In this document: positions 18,065 through 26,808 of the stretch, in pieces
How positions within the stretch are numbered: the stretch's first letter is position 1
Layout: every line of letters starts with the position of its first letter
Source of the DNA: Winslowiella toletana
GTDB taxonomy: Bacteria; Pseudomonadota; Gammaproteobacteria; Enterobacterales; Enterobacteriaceae
Length of the DNA: 64,000 nucleotides
Assembly: GCF_032164335.1 (NCBI RefSeq)
Contig: NZ_CP134153.1
Location: forward strand, 1 to 64,000
Direction: 5' to 3'
Notes under the pieces: generated by a model
Database searches by the model: none
What the model was told of the DNA's origin: nothing
Seen by the model: the letters and a program-made list of their open reading frames with translations, nothing else
Translations under genes and position numbers: made by a program

Positions 18065-18486
18065 ACAAGATCAATATGCTCGACACCTGTATCTGCTCGT
18101 TCATCATGCGCGAGCAGCCGGAAGCGGTACTGAAGTGCCTGGAGCAGACGGTACTGCGCGGCCATCGCATAGTGGTCTCGGCTATTACCTACTCTGAAAT
18201 GCGCTTCGACGCCACCGACTCGAAGGCCTCGCCGCGCCATATTGAACTGGTTGACGCATTCTGCGCACGCCTCAATGCCATCCTGCCGTGGGACCGCGCC
18301 GCGGTGGAGGCCACCATGGATATCAGGGCCGCGCTGTGGCTGGCCGGAACGCCAATTGACCCGAACGACACGGCGATTGCCGGGCACGCCATCGCCGCCG
18401 GCGCCGTACTGGTGACCAATAATACGCGGGAATTTGAGCGGGTGCCCGGCCTGGTGCTGGAAGACTGGGAAAAAACAACACGATGA
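18061..18486 (+). CDS. vapC: VapC PIN-domain toxin
   Basis: 141-residue PIN endoribonuclease; enterobacterial VapC enzymes cut initiator tRNA. Conserved acidic residues are present: NMLDTCICSF (Asp near residue 7), TYSEMRF (Glu), PNDTAIAGHAIAAG (Asp), followed by VTNNTREFERV. Full length. GTG start overlapping vapB. Serves plasmid maintenance by post-segregational killing. Confidence 0.88.
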   Translation: MNKINMLDTCICSFIMREQPEAVLKCLEQTVLRGHRIVVSAITYSEMRFDATDSKASPRHIELVDAFCARLNAILPWDRAAVEATMDIRAALWLAGTPIDPNDTAIAGHAIAAGAVLVTNNTREFERVPGLVLEDWEKTTR

Positions 18487-18608
18487 GTTATGTATAGTGC
18501 CCTGCTGGCCAGCCTGAGAGTCAGCGAATGATAAAGAGGTTCTACGCCGAAACTTCCGACACTCACTCGCAGTCAGGCATCACTGAGCGATCAGCCCCAT
18601 AGGGTAAC

Positions 18609-18752
18609 CCTGCAAAAACAAAAGAGAGTCAACGTTAACTTTGATGAAAAAAAACATATCCACTTCAAGTTGTGTGTGCAAAACAAGGCACATCTATTAC
18701 GGATGTGATAAAGGACTTGGTCGATAATTGGCTGAAAGAAAATGACAGCTAA
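18609..18752 (+). pseudogene. parG: Relic of ParG-type partition protein
   Basis: The translation KRVNVNFDEKKHIHFKLCVQ continues, after a one-base deletion in the A-run before GGCACATCT, as GTSITDVIKDLVDNWLKEND and a stop. This is the ribbon-helix-helix C-terminal half of ParG. The mobile N-terminus is missing and no parF ATPase is nearby, so this is a leftover of a lost ParFG partition system. Confidence 0.7.
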
Positions 18753-18881
18753 AAACTCAAATGAGTAAAAACACATTAACTCAAAAACACACATATCCAT
18801 ACCGAGAACACTGATCGGGTGCATGAATTTTTATGTGCCAGATCGGTGTTGGCCAAGCAAAGCGCAGCAGCGTGTTTAGAT

Positions 18882-19166
18882 TTATAGTAAATGGCGTTTA
18901 TGGTTCATCTGTTGGTGCAAGATACGCGCAATCAGAATATCCGTATTACGAACCGTATAAAAAATGGCATGTCGCTGAAATTCAATGCGCATCACACCAG
19001 GAACGGCATGGTAGTCACGTCCTAAATTTGGCATTCCGGCTAGTGTCTCGAAAAATGCCTCAAGTGCGTCTGTATAATGGTCTGCCTGAGCTTCACCAAA
19101 TTTTAAGAGCGTATAATCATAAATCCCGGCGAAGTCTTTTGCCGCCCGTTCGGTGAGTTTATACAC
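18882..19166 (-). CDS. parE: ParE-family toxin
   Basis: 94-residue RelE/ParE-superfamily toxin: MYKLTERAAKDFAGIYDYTL, then GMPNLGRDYHAVPGVMRIEF and HAIFYTVRNTDILIARILHQQM. ParE proteins poison DNA gyrase. It starts at GTG 19166, overlapping the parD stop by 8 bp, so translation is coupled. Complete. Confidence 0.87.
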   Translation of the reverse strand: MYKLTERAAKDFAGIYDYTLLKFGEAQADHYTDALEAFFETLAGMPNLGRDYHAVPGVMRIEFQRHAIFYTVRNTDILIARILHQQMNHKRHLL

Positions 19167-19401
19167 GATGTCTCAGTTTTCTTTGTGCTGCAATATCCCG
19201 CAGTGATAGCGAGCTTTCACCGCTTTCCAGCCCAGCAATAACAGCCTGGCGAATAACTTCATCGTTTGTTTCCTGCTGCTCCAGCAATCGCAGCGCAGAG
19301 CGCATAACTTCACTCGCAGAGCTGTAACGGCCACTATCTATTAATCGACTAATAAACGAATCGAGTTGTTCGCCAATCGTAACGCTCGTTGTTCTGGCCA
19401 T
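19159..19401 (-). CDS. parD: ParD-family antitoxin
   Basis: 80 residues with an N-terminal ribbon-helix-helix (TTSVTIGEQLDSFISRLIDS, then GRYSSASEVMRSALRLLE) and a flexible ParE-binding tail. Start at ATG 19401 behind GGGGG. Autorepression is expected through the palindrome just upstream (19411-19429). Confidence 0.88.
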   Translation of the reverse strand: MARTTSVTIGEQLDSFISRLIDSGRYSSASEVMRSALRLLEQQETNDEVIRQAVIAGLESGESSLSLRDIAAQRKLRHRV

Positions 19402-19410
19402 AATGCCCCC

Positions 19411-19429
19411 TGTGTTAACTATCAACACA
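19411..19429. promoter_or_regulatory. parDE operator palindrome
   Basis: TGTGTT-AACTATC-AACACA, perfect 6-bp arms around a 7-bp centre, 10 bp before the parD start. Typical place for ParD binding. Seen directly; binding inferred. Confidence 0.6.
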
Positions 19430-19524
19430 ATGATAGAAATCCTTGCTCCTGGTGTCAACGAATACCCCCAAACGGACTTCGCTCCCCTTTCTGCCAGACT
19501 GGTTTTTTAGCTTACTTTTAGCGA

Positions 19525-19640
19525 TGAAGAAGGCTGTGGTTACCGTCACCCCTTTCTTTTCAGCTGCTGTTTTAAGCCAAAAAAAGGGATTGTTATAAAT
19601 ATTGCCCAGTTAATGCTAGCGGAAAAAATATATTCCTCTG
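19525..19640 (-). pseudogene. Stub of a second pglL start
   Basis: On the reverse strand, directly after the second FaeA-like gene, the sequence reads FWLKTAAEKKGVTVTTAF, matching FWLKKSPEKKAVTVTSAF of the intact pglL at about residues 20-37. Nothing further of the gene remains. It shows that regulator-pglL was once present here too. Confidence 0.7.
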
Positions 19641-19652
19641 TTTATGAACAGG

Positions 19653-19925
19653 TTAGATATCGCTACGTGGATACCAGCGCAGAGTGTGTTTTATTGAATG
19701 ATCGCTGACCATTACCTGTCTTTTTTTCACCAATTCCAGTAGTAACAGACGCGACTTATAAATACTGAGGTCATTCGTGTCCGCTATTTGTCGCGTTGAA
19801 GGCCATTCAGACTGTGGCGGGAAATTGCCATCGTCAGAAGGTGGAGCCATCCTGTACAGTGACTGTATTATCTTTTTATGTAAAGGGTTTTGTGGTTCAT
19901 ATTTACTTGAGGGGAAAATATTCAT
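19653..19925 (-). CDS. FaeA/PapI-like fimbrial regulator (right copy)
   Basis: 90 residues, winged helix-turn-helix (PSTRQIADTNDLSIYKSRLL, then a wing ending TLRWYP). It is the paralogue of the protein at 7676-7948 and is divergent from the fimbrial operon starting at 20764, the classic place for PapI/FaeA. It would act in the 838-bp intergenic region to set fimbrial expression, perhaps with Lrp and Dam. Intact, start ATG 19925. The family assignment rests on size, motif and context. Confidence 0.75.
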   Translation of the reverse strand: MNIFPSSKYEPQNPLHKKIIQSLYRMAPPSDDGNFPPQSEWPSTRQIADTNDLSIYKSRLLLLELVKKRQVMVSDHSIKHTLRWYPRSDI

Positions 19926-20763
19926 AAGTCAGTGACTCCCGGTGTTTTTTTGATAATTAAAAGATGGGCAGGTGTCTTTATGTTACTGACCATTGGACCG
20001 TGCAATCCTGTGGTGTCTGCCACTCATACAACATCGTTCGCTCATCATCTTTTCCATCGAGCCTGTTTGTTGCATTTTTGTAAAATATCGCTATTAATTC
20101 CTATTTCAGGATAACGCTCTGAATTACGTCTCAATAATTATTATATGTTACGCCTTTATGTGATCCATTTTTTTTTATTTGACCGCGTCCATTTGGTGCT
20201 TTATTCTCGATTTTGCCTGCTTGATGGGCGTAAACCAGTGTTTTATTCTGATTTTCCCACATTTGTATCATCCATCTTTTTTATCGTCGTGAATTATCAC
20301 CCCCTGAATTTTGCGATGTTTTATGCTGTTTATTGATTTTCGGGAGAGATTTAACGATACATTCTCAATTAGCCAAGCTGATGTTTTAGTCTATTGTTTT
20401 TTATTTTTTCGTTTTATTTGAATATGGTTTTTCGATGCGATTTTTTTTGTAAGAATAGCGTTGCTTCGAGAGGTGTGAGACTTTCATCAACTGAAAGATG
20501 TTGTGAGGAAAAGGTGACTTACAAAGAATAATCCTAGAGTGTTTTTCTTAATGGAAAAATCTGGATGTTCTAGCGGTAAGGCACATGAAATTTTCTGTAG
20601 ACTTAAGATTATTCGAAATGGCTACATGGTTTTATTTTGGTTAGATTATTCGAAACATATCTCGATATGCACAACGGATATTGCATTAGCCCTTCATTAG
20701 TTAGTGATGTAGACAGGGCTTTTTAAAATTTTATTTACAATACACCTTTAAGGATTTTTTTAC
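19926..20763. promoter_or_regulatory. Fimbrial control region (right copy)
   Basis: Gene-free AT-rich region between the divergent regulator and major pilin. It is homologous along its length, in inverted orientation, to 6871-7675. Near the pilin it has the hairpin AGCCCT...AGGGCT followed by a T-run (20689-20725), which could be an attenuator, then AAGGA before the ATG. Only one GATC was found (20162-20165, followed by CATTTTTTTT), fewer than the two of the pap switch. Confidence 0.7.
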
Positions 20764-21297
20764 ATGAAACTGAATAAAAGCGTTTTGGTTGCTGTTGTTG
20801 CTCTGGGTATGGCTTCTATGGCTAATGCAGCCGATCAGGGCCACGGTAAAGTCACCTTCACCGGCTCCATCATTGATGCACCGTGCTCTATCCATCCTGA
20901 TTCTATCGATCAGACCGTAAACCTCGGTCAGGTCGCTAACTCAACGTTAGCAAACGGCGGTAAATCTACGCCGCGTAACTTCACTGTTGACTTGGAAAAC
21001 TGCTCGTTCGGTTCTCCTGCAACAAAAAACAAAGTTGCTCTTACCTTCACGGGTATGGAGTCAAAAGCTAAAAACGGCCTGCTGGGTATTACCGGTACTG
21101 CAACAGGCGCCAGCGTTGCTATTACTGACGGTTCTGGCCAGGTTATTTCATTGGGTAAAGCGACCAACCCGCAAACCCTTCAGGATGGAAAAAATACCCT
21201 GAGCTTTGCTGCATATATGCAGGGTGACGGAGCGTCTGCTGCTATTACTGAAGGTGATTTCCAGGCAGTTGCTGACTTTACCCTGGCTTATAACTAA
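20764..21297 (+). CDS. Major fimbrial subunit (PapA-like)
   Basis: 177 residues, chaperone-usher pilin. Signal peptide MKLNKSVLVAVVALGMASMANA, then the donor-strand region GKVTFTGSIIDAPCSIHP, disulfide Cys pair (about residues 39 and 79) and the conserved end TEGDFQAVADFTLAYN with the penultimate Tyr that the chaperone binds. Closest in pattern to PapA/type-1 pilins. First gene of the operon, preceded by AAGGA. Probably the most highly expressed structural gene; its Ser/Thr-rich surface makes it a possible glycan acceptor. Confidence 0.88.
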   Translation: MKLNKSVLVAVVALGMASMANAADQGHGKVTFTGSIIDAPCSIHPDSIDQTVNLGQVANSTLANGGKSTPRNFTVDLENCSFGSPATKNKVALTFTGMESKAKNGLLGITGTATGASVAITDGSGQVISLGKATNPQTLQDGKNTLSFAAYMQGDGASAAITEGDFQAVADFTLAYN

Positions 21298-21384
21298 TCT
21301 TCTAGTTTTATTTTCTGTTGATATATGCATGCGGGAATGCCCGCATGCTTTTCAACAAATGACGATAAAAAGATAAATATAAGT

Positions 21385-21899
21385 GAGTGTGAGAAATAAG
21401 TTTTTATAGTGATTCCTTGCATATTTTTCCCACGGGCTGCCAGTTTCACTAAGGAATGGGTCAGGTAAATATGCAAGGAGCCATTATCGACGCTTCCTGC
21501 GCCATCGCTGTAGAAAGTCGTAAGAAGACTGTCGAAATGGGTGTTGTGCCGCTGATTGATATCGATCGTGAAGGCTGCGCGGACAATAAATCCTTTTTAT
21601 TCAGCTGGTTAACTATTTGGTCCTCAGGGTCGAACAAAATTAGCCGGAACAGTTTCAGGTGACTTTTGGGTGGCATGCAAGGAAAATTGTTCAGCGTTCA
21701 CGGTAAGGCTTCTGGTATTGCTTTGCAGATAATTGATCGTCAGGAAAATATTGTGCTGCCGGGAAAGGCATTAACCTTCGCCGATATCACGTCAGGCAAC
21801 ATGCATCTTAATTACACCATGAAACTGGTGAAAACTAATAATGAGCTCTACGCGGGTGATTGCTTTTCATTAATTCGATTCATGCTGACTTATTTTTGA
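21385..21899 (+). pseudogene. PapH-like anchor/terminator subunit, broken
   Basis: Pieces in different frames match PapH: GQVNMQGAIIDASCAIAVES (frame ending 21662), then FSVHGKASGIALQIIDRQEN.. and MHLNYTMKLVKTNNELYAGD to the end at 21899. The signal-peptide region contains stops. PapH ends pilus growth and anchors the fibre, so its loss would change pilus length and retention unless another minor pilin has taken over. Lies between the major pilin and usher, exactly papH's position. Confidence 0.7.
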
Positions 21900-21944
21900 A
21901 AATTATCCGCGACTGAACTGAAACTTAAAAAACCAGGTGTTTAT

Positions 21945-24473
21945 ATGAGAATTTCGTCTAAAGAAAAACGGATGCGTCTTCGGGTGTTAGGCCTGTGTAT
22001 ATCTGTTGCGCTGGGTATTTCAGCGAAGCAGGTTTATGCGACAGACGAGATTCAATTTAATACGGATGTGCTGGATGTCAATGACAGACAAAACATCGAC
22101 CTGAGTCAGTTTTCCCGTGGTGGCTACATTATGCCTGGCACCTATGGCATGACGGTGCATATCAATAAAAACGATCTGCCGGACCAGCAGGTTCCTTTCT
22201 ATCCGCCAGAGGATGATCCTGACGGCAGCCAGGCCTGTATTAGTAAAGCGCTGGTCGGGCAGTTGGGCTTCAGGGATGCTGTACTCAAAAACCTGACCTG
22301 GTGGCATCAGGGCGAGTGTCTGAATGAAAAGAGCGTACAGGGAATGGAGGTTCGTGGAGATCTTGCCACTGACGGCCTGTACCTGACTATTCCGCAGGCT
22401 TTTCTGGAGTACACCGCAGAGAACTGGGATCCCCCTTCGCGCTGGGATAACGGTATTCCGGGACTGTTATTGGACTATAACGTTAACGCCCGAAGTCAGC
22501 AGCAGCTGAAGCAGGGTACGCGCGGGTACGCCGTCGGAGGTAACGGTACTACAGGTGCGAATTTTGGTGCGTGGCGACTGCGTGCAGACTGGCAGGCCAG
22601 TCTCGAACACCAGACTGGATCAGGACAGCCGACAAAACAACAGCTGGACTGGAGCCGCTACTACGCATATCGCGCGATACCAGCCCTGCGCTCAAAAATG
22701 ACGCTGGGCGAAAACTACCTGGATTCCGGTATGTTTGACAGTTTTCGCTTTGCCGGGGCAAGCCTGGTGTCAGATGACAACATGCTGCCACCCAACCTGC
22801 GCGGCTATGCGCCGGAAGTGGTGGGCGTAGCCAAAACGAATGCCAAGGTAGTGATCAGCCAGCAGGGACGGGTGCTGTACGAGACCACCGTTGCCGCAGG
22901 GCCTTTCCGCATTCAGGACATTAACGATGCGGTCAGCGGTGAGCTGAACGTGCGGGTGGAAGAGCAGGACGGTAGCCTGCAGGAATTCACCGTCAACACC
23001 GCCAGCATTCCTTATCTTACGCGTCCTGGTTCGGTCCGTTTCAAGTTTGCAGCCGGTAAGCCGTCTGACCTGAAACACAGCACACGCGGACCGCTGTTCG
23101 GCACCGGGGAAGCTTCTTGGGGCGTCAGCAACGGCTGGTCACTTTACGGCGGAGCCTTGGCGGGCGGCGATTATAACGCCCTGTCACTGGGCATTGGTCG
23201 TGACCTGATGGCTTTGGGAGCGTTGTCATTTGACGCCACTCAGTCGCGTGCACGGCTGCCGGATGAGTCAAAAACGCTCAGTGGCGGGTCGTATCGCCTC
23301 AGCTACTCGAAAAGCTTTGACGAGCTGGACAGCCAGGTCACGTTTGCAGGTTACCGTTTCTCTGAGCAGGACTTCATGAGCATGAGCGAGTACCTCGACG
23401 CCCGTGAGACCGGTATCCGCAACGGGAATGGTAAGGAGATGTACACCATCACCTTTAACAAAAGCTTCCGTGATTCAGGTCTGAGTACTTACCTTAATTA
23501 CAGTCATGAAACGTACTGGGATCGTGCGCCCAGCGACCGTTATAGCCTGACGATGTCGCGCTATTTTGACATCGGCAAGTTCCGTAACGTGAGTCTCTCG
23601 CTGTCGGCTTACCGCAACCAGTATAACGGTACGAACGATGACGGCGCTTACCTGTCGCTGTCCATGCCGTGGGGAGACCGTTCGACCGTCAGCTACAACA
23701 TGACGGCCAGCCGCAAAGATGTCAGCCACCGTGTAGGCTACAGCAACCGCATTGATGAGCATAACAATTATCAGCTCAGTGCGGGTGCGGCACGGAGCGG
23801 CGTAAACGCGAGTGCCTATTATAATCATGAAGGTGATGTTACGCGTACCAGCGCCAATGCCAGCTATCAGGAAGGCACTTACAGCGCCATTGGTATGACC
23901 GCTCAGGGCGGAATGACCCTAACCGCAAACGGCGGCGCAATGCATCGTGCGGGAACGATGGGAGGTACGCGTATGCTGATTGACACCAGTGGCGTGGCCG
24001 GCGTACCGGTACGGGGTTACGGCAGCACCAGCAATACCAATGCCTGGGGAAAAGCGGTGATCGGGGACGTGAACAGCTATTACCGCAATAAGGCCAGCAT
24101 CGACCTGAATAAACTCGGTGATAACGCGGAAGCCACCAAATCGGTGGTGCAGGCAACGCTGACCGAAGGGGCAATTGGTTACCGGAAGTTTGATGTGATT
24201 GCCGGACAGAAGGCGATGGCGATTATCAAGCTGGCAGACGGCAGCGAACCGCCGTTCGGTGCCACGGTGCTGAATGCCCGTAAGCAGGAGACCGGTATTG
24301 TTAACGACGGCGGCAGCGTGTACCTGAGCGGCATTAAAGCGGGTGAGAGTATGGTGGTGAAATGGAACGGCAGCGCCCAGTGTGAGCTGACACTGCCGGC
24401 TCCGCTGCCTGCAGACATGCTGATGAATACTCTGCTGCTGCCCTGTCATCCGTTGAGCGCACAGAACCAATAA
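21945..24473 (+). CDS. Outer-membrane fimbrial usher (PapC/FimD family)
   Basis: 842-residue usher that takes chaperone-subunit complexes and assembles the fibre. Signal peptide ending VYATDEIQFNTDVLD, N-terminal domain with FSRGGYIMPGTY, 24-strand barrel with the usher signature region SDDNMLPPNLRGYAPEVVGVA, and plug and C-terminal domains (GAIGYRKFDVIAGQKAM..) with the final Cys pair (..AQCELTLPAPLP.. ..LLPCHPL). Full length and intact. Followed by the chaperone genes with a 13-bp gap. Confidence 0.93.
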   Translation: MRISSKEKRMRLRVLGLCISVALGISAKQVYATDEIQFNTDVLDVNDRQNIDLSQFSRGGYIMPGTYGMTVHINKNDLPDQQVPFYPPEDDPDGSQACISKALVGQLGFRDAVLKNLTWWHQGECLNEKSVQGMEVRGDLATDGLYLTIPQAFLEYTAENWDPPSRWDNGIPGLLLDYNVNARSQQQLKQGTRGYAVGGNGTTGANFGAWRLRADWQASLEHQTGSGQPTKQQLDWSRYYAYRAIPALRSKMTLGENYLDSGMFDSFRFAGASLVSDDNMLPPNLRGYAPEVVGVAKTNAKVVISQQGRVLYETTVAAGPFRIQDINDAVSGELNVRVEEQDGSLQEFTVNTASIPYLTRPGSVRFKFAAGKPSDLKHSTRGPLFGTGEASWGVSNGWSLYGGALAGGDYNALSLGIGRDLMALGALSFDATQSRARLPDESKTLSGGSYRLSYSKSFDELDSQVTFAGYRFSEQDFMSMSEYLDARETGIRNGNGKEMYTITFNKSFRDSGLSTYLNYSHETYWDRAPSDRYSLTMSRYFDIGKFRNVSLSLSAYRNQYNGTNDDGAYLSLSMPWGDRSTVSYNMTASRKDVSHRVGYSNRIDEHNNYQLSAGAARSGVNASAYYNHEGDVTRTSANASYQEGTYSAIGMTAQGGMTLTANGGAMHRAGTMGGTRMLIDTSGVAGVPVRGYGSTSNTNAWGKAVIGDVNSYYRNKASIDLNKLGDNAEATKSVVQATLTEGAIGYRKFDVIAGQKAMAIIKLADGSEPPFGATVLNARKQETGIVNDGGSVYLSGIKAGESMVVKWNGSAQCELTLPAPLPADMLMNTLLLPCHPLSAQNQ

Positions 24474-24486
24474 GACGAGAGACTTC

Positions 24487-24840
24487 ATGAAACAACCAAT
24501 GCGATTTTCGGATGCTGTCCGGACCTGTTCACTGGCGCTGGCAGCGACAGGCATTGTTCTGGCGGCTGCGCTGATGGTGTCGCAAGCTCAGGCCTCCGTG
24601 CCCCTGGCCGACAACGGCGTGACGCTGGTGAGCCTGAGCGTCAGTAATCCGCAGCCGTATCTGGCACATGACTGGGATAGCGAGGCAGGAAATAAAAACG
24701 GGCGTTCGTCAGCTGTTTTCCCCTTTGCGCCCGATAAGTCGGGGCAGATGAAGGAACTAGCTCCTGCAACGATGCCACCGAACAGTGAAACTGTCTACAG
24801 TGAACCATTGAGTTGTCATCCGGGCTGCAAACGAGCCTGA
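24487..24840 (+). pseudogene. Degenerate first chaperone copy
   Basis: 117 codons: a signal peptide (..LAATGIVLAAALMVSQAQASV), then VTLVSLSVSNPQPYLAHDWD, which aligns with the NVSNQNKQLPYLAQGWIEDE part of the next gene. The rest is scrambled, the second immunoglobulin domain is missing, and it ends 12 bp before the intact chaperone frame opens. Interpreted as a decayed duplicate; a new small secreted protein is possible but less likely. Confidence 0.5.
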
Positions 24841-24873
24841 ACATTTTAGAATATGGAAAAGAGAGACGTAACC

Positions 24874-25656
24874 ATGAAACAACAGATGAGCAGCATGGGT
24901 GCATTACGGGCATCTTCTCTGAAGATGGCGGCGATAAGCATGACCCTTCTGGGCGCGCTGGTTGCGCAACAGGCACACGCAGCGATTGCGCTGGACCGTA
25001 CCCGGGTCATCTTTGACGGCAGCGAAAAATCAATCAGCCTGAACGTCAGCAATCAGAATAAACAGCTGCCGTATCTGGCGCAGGGCTGGATTGAGGATGA
25101 GCAGGGCAAAAAAATCCAGAGCCCGCTCACCGTGTTACCGCCGGTACAGCGTATTGAGCCGGGCAAGCCAAGTCAGGTGAAGATCCAGGCTCTGCCCGCG
25201 GCGAAGTTGTTGCCACAGGATCGTGAGTCGATTTACTACTTTAATTTGCGTGAAATTCCGCCGAAGAGCACGAAACCTAACACGCTGCAGATTGCGCTGC
25301 AGACGCGCATTAAGCTGTTCTATCGTCCGCCGGCAATCGCAATTGAAAAGAACGCTACGCCGCCGCAGGAACAGCTGACGCTGAGCAAGCAGGATAACGG
25401 GTATCTGGTGAAGAACCCGACGCCGTATTACGTCACCATTGTCAATGCCGGCAGCAAAAAGGGTCACGACGGGGCGAAAGAGTTTAAACCGATGATGATA
25501 CCGCCGAAGGGGACAATGCCGCTGACGGCAAGTGCAGCCAGCGTAGGCGGAAGCCCGGTGCTGACCTATGTTAACGACTACGGCGGCCGGCCTCAGCTGA
25601 GCTTCAGCTGTTCAGGATCGACCTGCACCGTGGTGCCGGAAAAGAAAGCACAGTAA
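24874..25656 (+). CDS. Periplasmic pilus chaperone (PapD family)
   Basis: 260 residues from ATG 24874 (ribosome site GAGAG; ATG 24853 is in frame but lacks one). Signal peptide ending AQQAHAAIALDRTRVIFDG. The G1-strand and hallmark sequence RESIYYFNLREIPPKS and an NVSNQNKQLPYLAQ F1-type motif are present, followed by KLFYRP. Two immunoglobulin-like domains; C-terminal Cys pair SFSCSGSTCTVV, as in PapD. It donates a strand to the pilins listed here and delivers them to the usher. Confidence 0.92.
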   Translation: MKQQMSSMGALRASSLKMAAISMTLLGALVAQQAHAAIALDRTRVIFDGSEKSISLNVSNQNKQLPYLAQGWIEDEQGKKIQSPLTVLPPVQRIEPGKPSQVKIQALPAAKLLPQDRESIYYFNLREIPPKSTKPNTLQIALQTRIKLFYRPPAIAIEKNATPPQEQLTLSKQDNGYLVKNPTPYYVTIVNAGSKKGHDGAKEFKPMMIPPKGTMPLTASAASVGGSPVLTYVNDYGGRPQLSFSCSGSTCTVVPEKKAQ

Positions 25657-25784
25657 ACAGCCGCGTGCCGCTGTTTTCAGATGAATACAGCGGCACTGGC
25701 GGGCAGCCCGTTTACTCTTATGCAATAGCGTGGTGGAAATAAATGACAGGGAATACAAACAAATCCCAGGAACGGGTGACGGCC

Positions 25785-26288
25785 ATGAAGGGAATCATGC
25801 GTTATCGCAGGGCCGCCTTTTTGCTGTGCGGGATGCTGGGAGCCCTGCCGCAGATAGCGACGGGTGCCGGTCACAGCGCCTCCGTTACCGTGAAGGTGAC
25901 GGTTGTGGCGCCGCCGCCGTGCATCATTAATGACGACCGGGCGATAGAAGTGGATTTTGGTGACGTGATCACCACCCGGGTGGACGGCGCTCACTACCGG
26001 ATGCCGGTAAATTATACCCTGTCCTGCACCGGAGATACCGCCAATGCGATGAAGCTTCAGGTGCAGGGCAATAGTGCCACTTTTGACGGGACGGTGCTGC
26101 TGACAAATAAAGAAGGGTTAGGCATTGAGCTGCAGCAGGGCAGCAGCAAGCTGCCGGTCAACAGCTGGCTGAACTTCAGCTATCCGGACAAACCGGAACT
26201 GTGGGCCATCCCGGTTAAGCAGGCCGGGGCCACCCTGACCGGGGGCGAGTTCACGGCGGGCGCCACAATGAAAGTGGCCTATCAGTAA
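25785..26288 (+). CDS. Minor fimbrial subunit 1
   Basis: Pilin of about 167 residues (start ATG 25785; ATG 25743 or 25797 are in frame). A short signal peptide ends ..GAGHSASVTVKVTVVAPPPCIIND; the core carries the Cys pair and ends GGEFTAGATMKVAYQ. The PPPC(I/T)IND motif is shared with the next gene, so the two are paralogous adaptor or tip-fibrillum pilins, similar to PapE/PapK/PapF types. Tightly packed with its neighbours. Confidence 0.82.
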   Translation: MKGIMRYRRAAFLLCGMLGALPQIATGAGHSASVTVKVTVVAPPPCIINDDRAIEVDFGDVITTRVDGAHYRMPVNYTLSCTGDTANAMKLQVQGNSATFDGTVLLTNKEGLGIELQQGSSKLPVNSWLNFSYPDKPELWAIPVKQAGATLTGGEFTAGATMKVAYQ

Positions 26289-26300
26289 CAGGAGCGGAAT

Positions 26301-26798
26301 ATGATGATAACGAAGAACGTCCTGCTGCTGTGCACCCTGATGGGGTTTGCCGCCATGGCGCAGGCGAAGGACGGCGAGGCCGATATGACCTTTCGCGGCA
26401 CGCTGATTGAGCCGCCGCCGTGCACCATCAACGACGGCAATCAGGTCGACGTGGATTTTGGTGAACGGGTAGGGATTAATAAGGTGAACGGGGTGAACTA
26501 CCGTCAGCCGCTGAACTACCAGATTGTCTGTGAAAAAAGCGCTGCCAGTTCCCTGGCGCTCACCTTAAGCCTGAGCGGGGCGCAGACCGGGTTCGATAAC
26601 GAGGCCCTGCTGAGCAGCAAAGAGAACCTGGGGATCCGGGTGTACCAGAACGACCAGCCGTTCACGCCGGGCAGTTCGCTGGCCATTGACCTGTCCAGCC
26701 CGCCGAGGCTGGAGGCGGTGCCGGTTAAAAACGCGGGAAGTACGCTGACCGAGGGCGCTTTTGAAGCCTGGGCCACGCTGCGCGCCGATTATCAGTAA
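26301..26798 (+). CDS. Minor fimbrial subunit 2
   Basis: 165 residues; signal peptide KNVLLLCTLMGFAAMAQA; MTFRGTLIEPPPCTINDGN donor-strand region, VDFGERVG, C-terminal EGAFEAWATLRADYQ. Closely related to the preceding subunit. 12-bp gap from it and 10 bp to the next gene. Probably tip fibrillum or adaptor. Confidence 0.85.
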   Translation: MMITKNVLLLCTLMGFAAMAQAKDGEADMTFRGTLIEPPPCTINDGNQVDVDFGERVGINKVNGVNYRQPLNYQIVCEKSAASSLALTLSLSGAQTGFDNEALLSSKENLGIRVYQNDQPFTPGSSLAIDLSSPPRLEAVPVKNAGSTLTEGAFEAWATLRADYQ

Positions 26799-26808
26799 GG
26801 AAGCAGAT

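Noticed and set aside
17791..18387. N-terminal extension of the leftward recombinase frame (to 464 residues)
   Set aside because: It is antisense to vapB and vapC, has no integrase similarity, and the conserved protein fits a start at 17790.
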